In this document: piece by piece, positions 1 to 4,877 of the stretch
Numbering within the stretch: the stretch's first letter is position 1
Layout of the letters: every line of letters begins with the position of its first letter
Assembly (NCBI GenBank): GCA_934567115.1
Contig: CAKTJA010000109.1
Location: 1-5,020 of the forward strand
Length of the DNA stretch: 5,020 nucleotides
Direction: 5' to 3'
Source: an uncultured Oscillospiraceae bacterium
GTDB lineage: Bacteria; Bacillota; Clostridia; Oscillospirales; Oscillospiraceae
Position numbers and translations under genes: made by a program
Notes under the pieces: generated by a model
Told to the model about the DNA's origin: nothing
What the model saw: the letters and a program-made list of their open reading frames with translations, nothing else
Database searches by the model: none

Positions 1-74
1 ATATATTCCAGCTCGATGTCGTTGCCCTCTTCATCCGTCAGCGTGACGAAATTCGGGCCGTATTCTTCGCTCAT
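1..74 (-). CDS. DUF1292 (YrzB-like) protein, N-terminal 24 codons only
   Basis: The reverse strand from 74 reads MSEEYGPNFVTLTDEEGN followed by DIELEY and leaves the window in frame. The opening, with an acidic N-terminus and then (F/I)xTLxDEEGNxxxxEy, is the usual start of the small DUF1292/YrzB proteins of Firmicutes, normally about 85-110 residues. Their function is not known. In Bacillus and many Clostridia the gene sits in the ruvX (yrrK)-mltG neighbourhood, but that part is outside this window. The start is well supported: ATG at 74-72 lies 6 nt after a full AGGAGGT at 87-81, and a good promoter lies upstream. Only about a quarter of the gene is visible, so the family call rests on this short segment. 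Confidence 0.78.
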   Translation of the reverse strand, partial: MSEEYGPNFVTLTDEEGNDIELEY

Positions 75-80
75 GGGGGA

Positions 81-87
81 ACCTCCT
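81..87 (-). promoter_or_regulatory. Ribosome binding site of the DUF1292 gene
   Basis: The reverse strand reads AGGAGGT, 6 nt before the ATG at 74. It is close to a full match to the anti-Shine-Dalgarno sequence and fixes the start of the DUF1292 gene. Confidence 0.85.
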
Positions 88-113
88 CCGACTGTCGTTT
101 GATTGATGGGAAC

Positions 114-142
114 AGTATAGCGTATTTTTGCGCATAATGCAA
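114..142 (-). promoter_or_regulatory. SigA-type promoter for the DUF1292 gene
   Basis: On the reverse strand TTGCAT (142-137) and TATACT (119-114) are separated by exactly 17 bp. This predicts a transcript starting near 107 with a leader of about 30 nt that includes the AGGAGGT site. It is back to back with the rightward promoter at 145-173. Its -35 box is 2 bp from the other -35 box. Confidence 0.7.
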
Positions 143-144
143 GT

Positions 145-173
145 TTGACATCCGGACGGATTTGTATTACAAT
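145..173 (+). promoter_or_regulatory. SigA-type promoter for the class A PBP gene
   Basis: A consensus -35 TTGACA (145-150), a 17-bp spacer and a near-consensus -10 TACAAT (168-173) predict a start near 180 and a leader of about 75 nt before the PBP gene. With 6/6 and 5/6 consensus matches it should be a strong housekeeping promoter. I see no clear operator palindrome over it. Confidence 0.85.
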
Positions 174-213
174 AAATTACCTGTCGCTGTGAAAAGGCGG
201 CGGAAAAACGGAG

Positions 214-231
214 GGCGTCCGAAAGGACGCC
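214..231 (+). promoter_or_regulatory. GNRA-loop hairpin in the PBP leader
   Basis: GGCGTCC-GAAA-GGACGCC is a perfect 7-bp stem closed by a GAAA tetraloop. It lies in the middle of the predicted 5' untranslated region, 18 nt before the AAGGAGG. It is not a usual terminator because only three T residues follow, and those come after six GC bases. It may stabilise the mRNA or bind a partner. This role is inference. Confidence 0.6.
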
Positions 232-249
232 GCGCGCTTTGAATCGACG

Positions 250-256
250 AAGGAGG
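250..256 (+). promoter_or_regulatory. Strong Shine-Dalgarno overlapping the first possible PBP start
   Basis: AAGGAGG at 250-256 continues into TG, so the GTG proposed as the start (256-258) is itself part of the ribosome site. A normal spacing of 5-9 nt would put the start at about 262-266, but the in-frame codons there are CTT and ACG. Either initiation uses an unusual codon, or the site serves GTG 256 poorly, or translation starts at the next GTG at 322, which has its own AAGGGGAA 6 nt upstream. Confidence 0.6.
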
Positions 257-2883
257 TGGCGCTTACGGAAGAAAGGCATGAAGGCGCCCGCGCGCCCCGC
301 AGAAGGCGAAGGGGAAGCCCGGTGAAAACGGTGCTGAAGGTCATCGGCACGCTTTTTGCCGTCGGGATCGTCACGGCCCTGATGTTCTTCGGCATTTTTA
401 TGAAATACGTCCACACGACGCTTGAGCCGGTGCTTGACATTGATATGAGCGCGTATACGCTCAACCAGAGCTCGGTGGTCTACTATCAGGACAGGACGGA
501 CGGCGAGTGGAAGGAGCTGACGAAGTTCCACGGCACGGAGGACCGCACGATCGTGGAGTACGCCGATATTCCGGAGCATGTGTGGCAGGCGCTCGTGTCC
601 ATCGAGGACGAACGCTTTTTCCGGCACCACGGCGTGGACTGGAAGAGCACGGGCAAGGCGGTGCTCACGATGCTCACCGGCGGCGGCACCCAGCGCGGCG
701 GCTCGACCATCACCCAGCAGGTCATCAAGAACTGGACGGGCAACAACCAGCCGACCATCAAGCGCAAGATCACGGAGATTTTTCAGGCGCTGCGCTTCTA
801 TAAGAATTATACGCGCGAGGAGACGCTGACCTTTTATCTCAACCGCGTCTACTTCGGCAACAAATCCTACGGCATTCAGGCCGCTGCGGAAAATTACTTC
901 GGCAAGGACGCCAAGGACCTGACCGTCGCCGAGGGCGCGGCCATCGTCGGCATCACGCAGTATCCCTATCTTTACGACCCCTCCCGTCAGGGTACGCTCG
1001 ACAGCGGGAAGACCTTCCGCGAGAAGAACAAGGAGCGGCAGGAGACCGTGCTCTACAAGATGCACGAGCTTGGCTATCTGACCGACGCGGAGTACGAGGA
1101 AACGGTGAACGAGCCGCTGGTCTTCGTGTGGGACAGGGACTATGTGGCAGAGGACGCCGGGGAGGAGACTGCGGCGGAGACGACGGCCGAAACGTTTGAC
1201 CCGTATCTGATCGAGCAGGTCTTCAACGACGTGGTCGCCGGGCTGCGCGCAAAGTACGACTATTCCGAAAAGGCGGCGCAGGACCTTATATACACCGGCG
1301 GCTACCACATTTATGCGACCATTGATCCCGAGATGCAGACGCTGGTGGAGCGCATCTACGCCGACACGGCGAACCTGCCCTACACCTCGTCCAAGGGCGA
1401 GCAGCTTCAGTCCGGCATGACGGTGATCGACAATGCCACCGGGAATGTGGTGGCGATGGCAGGGCGCATCGGCGAGCGCGAGGGAAGGTTCCTTCTGAAC
1501 TACGCGACGCGCTCGCGCCCCTGCGGAAGCGCGATCAAGCCCATTGCGGTGTACGCCCCCGCGCTGGAGACGGGGATCATCACGCCGGCAAGCGTGGTGG
1601 ACGACTATCCCGTGCGCATGCAGGAGAACAGCGGCGGAGTGGAGAAGGCGTGGCCGAAAAACTCCTACACGGGCTTCAAGGGCCTCATCACGCTTCAAAC
1701 GGCGCTGCGCGTGTCCACCAATACGACGGCGGTGCGCGTGTTTGAACGGCTGACGCCCGCAGCCTCCTATGAATTTATGACGCAGAAGCTCGGCTTCACG
1801 ACGCTTGTGAACGATGACCTTGCGCCCGGCGCTCTCGCGCTCGGCGGACTGACGTACGGTGTGAACACGATGGAGATGGCGGCGGCGTACTCCGCCTTCG
1901 CCAACAACGGCGTGTACACCCGCCCGCGCACCTATATCGAGGTGCGGGACGTCAACGGCAACGTCGTTCTGGAAAACAAGCAGGAATCGTGGGTCGCGAT
2001 GAAGGAGTCCACGGCGTACGCGATCAACGAGCTGCTGAAAAACGTGGTGCGCAGCGGCACCGGCACGGGCGCGGCCTTTTCCGGAATGACCATCGCGGGA
2101 AAGACCGGTACGACCAACAACAACTACGACCGGTATTTCGTCGGCTACACGCCGTATTATACGGCGGCGGTCTGGATCGGCTATCCGCACAACGCGCGCA
2201 TTCAGGCCAGCGGGAACCCCGCCGCAAGCCTGTGGAAGGAAGCGATGAGCAAGGTGCACGAGACGCTGCCGAACCGGGATTTTGCCTCGACGCCGGCGGA
2301 GATGACGCAGGTGACGGTCTGCACAAGGACCGGCCTGCTTCAGGGACCGCAGTGCCCCGAGGTGCAGACGGTCTGGGTCGCGGCGAGCAGCGCGCCCGCG
2401 CTCACGTGCGACGGTCACGTTTATGTGAACATCTGTCAGGAGAGCGGGAAGATCGCCAACGAGTACTGCCCGGCTGAGGGGGTGCAGACGGTGAACGCGA
2501 TCGACTTCGACGCGGCGAACCTTGCCGAGGCGTGGGGCTACAAGCGCGAGCTGCTGTTTACGCCGCTGAGCGTCGCCGAGCGCGAGTCGTATGCCGCGAT
2601 GCAGGCGGAGGACCCGACGGTAACGATTCCGCCGGGGAACCCGATCGCGGCGGACGACAGCATGAGCGTGCTTGTTGACATGACGATGCTCGGCGTGTGC
2701 AGACTGCACGTCTATACCGAGCCGGAGGTCCCGCCCGAAGAGGGATACTACGACGAGAACGGCGTGTGGGTCCCCACGGGGCAGGAGGGGACGGAAGCTC
2801 CTCCCGGCGAAACGACGGGACAGGACGGAGATACGGCGGAGCAGGACAGCGAATTTCTCAACTGGCTGCTCAACGCGGCGTAA
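256..2883 (+). CDS. Class A penicillin-binding protein (PBP1A type), peptidoglycan glycosyltransferase/transpeptidase
   Basis: This bifunctional enzyme polymerises lipid II into glycan strands and cross-links them through D,D-transpeptidation on the outer membrane face. Numbering is from GTG 256. A basic cytoplasmic tail (RRRRR 15-19) precedes one membrane anchor (about 27-48). The GT51 domain (about 90-285) shows EDERFFRHHGVD 117-128, GGSTITQQ 148-155, RKITE with Glu174, and YLNRVYFG 194-201. A Thr/Glu/Ala-rich linker (297-314) follows. The transpeptidase domain has SAIK with nucleophile Ser425 and Lys428, STN 487-489 and KTGT 616-619, so both activities look intact. Residues 686-739 carry two Cys motifs, and the last 50 residues are acidic and Pro/Gly-rich. 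The 875-residue length fits Clostridial family members. It is transcribed alone, from the promoter at 145-173 to the terminator at 2961. No in-frame ATG, GTG or TTG exists between the stop at 190 and 256. The real start is 256 or 322. Confidence 0.96.
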   Translation: MALTEERHEGARAPRRRRRGSPVKTVLKVIGTLFAVGIVTALMFFGIFMKYVHTTLEPVLDIDMSAYTLNQSSVVYYQDRTDGEWKELTKFHGTEDRTIVEYADIPEHVWQALVSIEDERFFRHHGVDWKSTGKAVLTMLTGGGTQRGGSTITQQVIKNWTGNNQPTIKRKITEIFQALRFYKNYTREETLTFYLNRVYFGNKSYGIQAAAENYFGKDAKDLTVAEGAAIVGITQYPYLYDPSRQGTLDSGKTFREKNKERQETVLYKMHELGYLTDAEYEETVNEPLVFVWDRDYVAEDAGEETAAETTAETFDPYLIEQVFNDVVAGLRAKYDYSEKAAQDLIYTGGYHIYATIDPEMQTLVERIYADTANLPYTSSKGEQLQSGMTVIDNATGNVVAMAGRIGEREGRFLLNYATRSRPCGSAIKPIAVYAPALETGIITPASVVDDYPVRMQENSGGVEKAWPKNSYTGFKGLITLQTALRVSTNTTAVRVFERLTPAASYEFMTQKLGFTTLVNDDLAPGALALGGLTYGVNTMEMAAAYSAFANNGVYTRPRTYIEVRDVNGNVVLENKQESWVAMKESTAYAINELLKNVVRSGTGTGAAFSGMTIAGKTGTTNNNYDRYFVGYTPYYTAAVWIGYPHNARIQASGNPAASLWKEAMSKVHETLPNRDFASTPAEMTQVTVCTRTGLLQGPQCPEVQTVWVAASSAPALTCDGHVYVNICQESGKIANEYCPAEGVQTVNAIDFDAANLAEAWGYKRELLFTPLSVAERESYAAMQAEDPTVTIPPGNPIAADDSMSVLVDMTMLGVCRLHVYTEPEVPPEEGYYDENGVWVPTGQEGTEAPPGETTGQDGDTAEQDSEFLNWLLNAA

Positions 2884-2960
2884 GCTCCGGCGCATGCGGC
2901 TGCGTTGAAACAGGAAAAAGGACGGCGCTCTGCGGCGGCAGCGTTGTTAGATTAAGAAAG

Positions 2961-2997
2961 AACACAGGCGGGAAGCGACGTTCCCGCCTGTGTTTTT
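2961..2997 (+). terminator. Intrinsic terminator of the PBP gene, possibly bidirectional
   Basis: A perfect 14-bp stem (2961-2974 with 2981-2994; core ACAGGCGGGAA/TTCCCGCCTGT) has the 6-nt loop GCGACG and runs into five T residues (2993-2997). It lies 78 nt after the PBP stop. On the reverse strand the same hairpin is followed by CTTTCTTAAT, so it could also end transcripts of the convergent membrane-protein gene, whose stop is about 130 nt away. No other terminator is visible for that gene. Confidence 0.93.
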
Positions 2998-3125
2998 ATG
3001 ATTTCAAAAAAATTTTTGCGGTGGGAGAGCGGTTTAACTATACCCGGATATCCGAAAACCGTTCGACGGGCCCTGCCGCCTCACGGTCCGCGCGGCCGCG
3101 CTGCCCGCTTGGGTTCCGCTGCGGA

Positions 3126-4241
3126 TCATCCGACAGGATCTGCCGATACCACAAGATTAAAATTGCTCGTGTAGCGGAAGCGGTACTGCCGCGCGTTCTC
3201 CTTATTCCACTTTATACTCATGTTCTCGTTGTAGAGCGCATTTTGATCCAGTGAAAAGCTCAGACAATCCGGCACATAGAAATGGACCCACTTTCTGTCC
3301 GTCTTATCGCCGATCCCGCCGTAGCGCATGACCGGCTCGGGCTGGTTTTTCGCGTACGGCCCCGGAAGCCGGGAGCTGTGAGCCTTTGGGCTTATCCATA
3401 AGACGGCTTCTTCCAATTGACCGGTTTCGATCTGCATCAGGTCCTCATTGGCCTGGGAGATCCGCTCGGGAATGTTTTCCATCACGATCATGCCCCCTCC
3501 TAAGAAAAGCGGCAGGATCAGCGATACGACAATGAGCGGAGCGGTCATTATCGTCAAGTACCCCATTTTTATGAAAATGACGCTCCCGACCGCCGCCAAC
3601 AGGAATGCCGCTATGCCTGCGGTCAGAACCGCGATGTACCAGCCGCGATACCCTTGCAGCAGTGCCTCCGGAGATGGTGCGTTCCCCACAAACCGCGTCA
3701 AAACAAACGGGGACAGGGAGAGCATGATGACAAGAAGTCCCGCAACCATGCCAAGGGGAGGGATGAACAGGGCGGACAGCTTCCCTTTGGTCAGGGCTTC
3801 CTGCGGCGGCGCGACATTCGCGCCGACCGTTCCGCTCTGCGGGAATTTCCGATATTCCTCATTCGCGGGGAGCGTTCCATCCTTTAGGAATTTCCGGTAT
3901 TCCTTATGCAGACCGAAGGTTCCCCTGACCGCCTCAATGCCGGCCGCAATCAGCAGCCAGCCTTCAATTTTCCCGGAACTGAGAAACGCAATAATCGCAT
4001 TGGAGCAGACATAGATCAGGAGCAGCACCGCGCAGACACGGCTTTTTGCGAACTGTATGCCCAAGGCGAGGCCGACGACCAAAACCACGTCAAGCAAAAC
4101 AGAAATGTTTGTATAAAGCCCATAGACAAGGAAAAATGCCGCGCATATATAGGAGAGGATCGCCGCGCTTTTTATACTCTTCTGATGTGTTTTGCTTGCG
4201 TATTTTTTGCAGAACTCTTTTTTCTCTATTACTTCTACCAT
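3126..4241 (-). CDS. Multi-pass membrane protein of unknown function
   Basis: I do not recognise a named family. The 371-residue protein starts with a short charged N-terminus (EKKEFCKKYASKTHQKSIKS). Hydrophobic segments follow at about 26-44, 46-64, 69-87, 93-107, 158-182, 201-223 and 228-253, and then a soluble domain (254-371) rich in aromatic residues (PDCLSFSLDQNALYN; RYTSNFNLVVSADPV). The first four segments resemble a small helical-bundle domain seen in Clostridial membrane proteins, ending in a Y+xFLxxGxLP stretch. Here that stretch is duplicated (residues 114-128 and 129-143). ATG 4241 is chosen because GGGAGGA lies 4 nt upstream (4252-4246). The nearest other ATG (4257) is out of frame. 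No catalytic motif is visible. GC content is lower than in the PBP gene. The gene is alone and converges on the PBP gene. Sensing, transport or envelope roles are all possible, and nothing here decides. Confidence 0.85.
   Translation of the reverse strand: MVEVIEKKEFCKKYASKTHQKSIKSAAILSYICAAFFLVYGLYTNISVLLDVVLVVGLALGIQFAKSRVCAVLLLIYVCSNAIIAFLSSGKIEGWLLIAAGIEAVRGTFGLHKEYRKFLKDGTLPANEEYRKFPQSGTVGANVAPPQEALTKGKLSALFIPPLGMVAGLLVIMLSLSPFVLTRFVGNAPSPEALLQGYRGWYIAVLTAGIAAFLLAAVGSVIFIKMGYLTIMTAPLIVVSLILPLFLGGGMIVMENIPERISQANEDLMQIETGQLEEAVLWISPKAHSSRLPGPYAKNQPEPVMRYGGIGDKTDRKWVHFYVPDCLSFSLDQNALYNENMSIKWNKENARQYRFRYTSNFNLVVSADPVG
3816..3905 (-). repeat. 45-bp tandem duplication inside the membrane-protein gene
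   Basis: Two adjacent 45-bp units (3816-3860 and 3861-3905) match at 34 of 45 positions. The longest shared blocks are GGAATTTCCG and TATTCCT. Because 45 is divisible by three, the protein gains an in-frame 15-residue repeat: EYRKFLKDGTLPANE then EYRKFPQSGTVGANV. It lies in the polar linker between hydrophobic segments 4 and 5. Confidence 0.85.
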
Positions 4242-4245
4242 AAAT

Positions 4246-4252
4246 TCCTCCC
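4246..4252 (-). promoter_or_regulatory. Ribosome binding site of the membrane-protein gene
   Basis: The reverse strand reads GGGAGGA, followed by ATTT and the ATG at 4241. The spacing from the GGAGG core is 5 nt, slightly short but normal, and it decides the start over the out-of-frame ATG at 4257. Confidence 0.8.
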
Positions 4253-4305
4253 GCCATGCGGTTCTTTTTATATTACGGCTTCCGTACCCAACTCCTTTCG
4301 CATCA

Positions 4306-4328
4306 CTTCCGGATAGATCGTTCGGAAG
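4306..4328 (-). other. Small inverted repeat in the membrane-protein leader
   Basis: CTTCCG (4306-4311) and CGGAAG (4323-4328) are perfect 6-bp arms around an 11-nt loop, between the terminator-like hairpin and the gene. A second small hairpin, TACGG-CTT-CCGTA (4274-4286), lies about 22 nt before the ribosome site. Either could be a chance structure. Confidence 0.35.
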
Positions 4329-4344
4329 CGCTTTGTTTCAGGGA

Positions 4345-4384
4345 CGCAAAATAACCGACGTTTCCAATTTATAGAAACGCCGGT
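4345..4384 (-). terminator. Terminator-like hairpin in the leader
   Basis: On the reverse strand ACCGGCGTTTC (4384-4374) pairs with GAAACGTCGGT (4364-4354). This gives 11 pairs with one G-U, a 9-nt A/T-rich loop, and then TATTTT (4353-4348). The T tract is short and interrupted, so termination may be partial. It would stop transcription about 105 nt before the membrane-protein ATG. Confidence 0.5.
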
Positions 4385-4500
4385 CAAATGTTAGATGAAG
4401 GCATGACAAAAGACCAGAACTGCACGATCGCAATTCCAGTTCGTCTGCTTTATTGTGACGAAAGTCATGCCGATTCTCCGCCCCTTTTGAACACACAACC
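4345..4500 (-). ncRNA. Candidate structured RNA or leader upstream of the membrane-protein gene
   Basis: Downstream of the reverse promoter at 4507-4535, a transcript starting at G4500 would contain a large stem-loop. The outer arms GGCATGAC/GTCATGCC (4471-4464 with 4407-4400) are perfect. Inside, TTT/AAA (4449-4451 with 4408-4410), AGAC/GTCT (4446-4443 with 4414-4411) and GAACTG/CAGTTC (4442-4437 with 4422-4417) pair in order with small bulges. An 11-bp terminator-like hairpin (4384-4354) with a TATTTT tail comes next. The total is about 155 nt. I recognise no known riboswitch or T-box core. It could be an independent small RNA, an attenuating leader of the gene at 4241, or a decayed inverted-repeat element. 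There is no convincing reading frame in it. Confidence 0.45.
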
Positions 4501-4506
4501 TGTATG

Positions 4507-4535
4507 ACTATAGCAGAAAAGCGGGGGTGCGGCAA
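4507..4535 (-). promoter_or_regulatory. Promoter reading towards the membrane-protein gene
   Basis: On the reverse strand TTGCCG (4535-4530), a 17-bp spacer and TATAGT (4512-4507) fit SigA (4/6 and 5/6 matches). An A-rich tract (TAAAAAAGTA, 4545-4536) just upstream could act as an UP element. The predicted start at 4500 is a G 7 nt below the -10 box. The leader to the ATG at 4241 would be about 260 nt long. Confidence 0.6.
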
Positions 4536-4545
4536 TACTTTTTTA

Positions 4546-4709
4546 GATCAATGTGAAGCGGCAGACGTAGTGAGTTAAATTACGGGCAGTTTTGCGCCGC
4601 ATGCTTCTTTGGCTGTCGGTACGGCGAATAAAACCGGAAAACAGCGATGCACCATGCTTTTTCGCGGCAGAATATCTTGCGGAATATAAAAATAACCTTC
4701 CGAAAACCC
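4546..4709. other. Gene-free stretch, nothing recognised
   Basis: Short reading frames exist on both strands here, but none has a ribosome site, a recognisable domain or a plausible start. One weakly basic reverse frame is open across the stretch and ends near 4546, with no family resemblance that I can name. I see no tRNA, repeat array or strong hairpin. Confidence 0.5.
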
Positions 4710-4740
4710 TTGACTTGACCCTATGGGACCATATTATACT
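4710..4740 (+). promoter_or_regulatory. Promoter with 19-bp spacer and dyad, MerR-regulated type
   Basis: TTGACT (4710-4715) and TATACT (4735-4740) are separated by 19 bp, the overlong spacing typical of promoters that MerR-family regulators untwist. Inside the spacer TATGG-GA-CCATA (4722-4733) is a perfect inverted repeat, though it sits right of the centre. A second -35-like TTGACC overlaps at 4715-4720. No intact gene follows, so the original target appears lost or broken. The MerR link is inference from spacing and symmetry. Confidence 0.45.
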
Positions 4741-4877
4741 AATACTGTATCAGAATAAATGCGCTTTCGCAGAAGAGGAGATGGGTTTGCAAAGCTGCAG
4801 AGAGACTAACTATTAAAAGTCAAGCCCGAAATGCGGAGGAGCGGTGAAAAAAGGAAGACGATTCAAAAAGAGCATAG

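Noticed and set aside
507..829. Overlapping forward frames of 83 and 98 residues inside the PBP gene
   Set aside because: Arg/Ala/Ser-rich, no ribosome site, out of frame within the GT51 coding region.
1989..2477. A 162-residue forward frame inside the PBP transpeptidase region
   Set aside because: No domain, no ribosome site, composition of an alternative-frame shadow.
31..2895. A 954-residue open frame on the reverse strand, covering the whole PBP gene
   Set aside because: It mirrors a well-supported PBP with all catalytic motifs. The Arg/His/Leu/Val-rich translation is typical of an antisense shadow of GC-rich codons. It has no domain and runs through the divergent promoter region and the DUF1292 start.
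3055..3075. GTTCGACGGGC resembling a tRNA T-arm
   Set aside because: No acceptor, D-arm or anticodon structure around it.
2697..3254. A 185-residue forward frame spanning the PBP end, the terminator and the convergent gene end
   Set aside because: It crosses a very strong terminator and two real gene ends, with no start signal.
3448..4014. A 188-residue forward frame antisense to the membrane-protein gene
   Set aside because: Shadow of the real reverse gene, whose hydrophobic segments and ribosome site are convincing. No ribosome site for this frame.
4345..4500. Possible T-box, SAM, TPP, FMN, cobalamin or c-di-GMP riboswitch
   Set aside because: None of the conserved core sequences of these classes is visible. 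Only generic hairpins are present, so no class is claimed.
4338..4535. A 65-residue reverse frame over the candidate RNA
   Set aside because: It would start with TTG inside the -35 box, has no ribosome site, and shows no recognisable protein features.
4592..4816. A 74-residue forward frame
   Set aside because: It runs straight through the 19-bp-spacer promoter and has no ribosome site or known domain.
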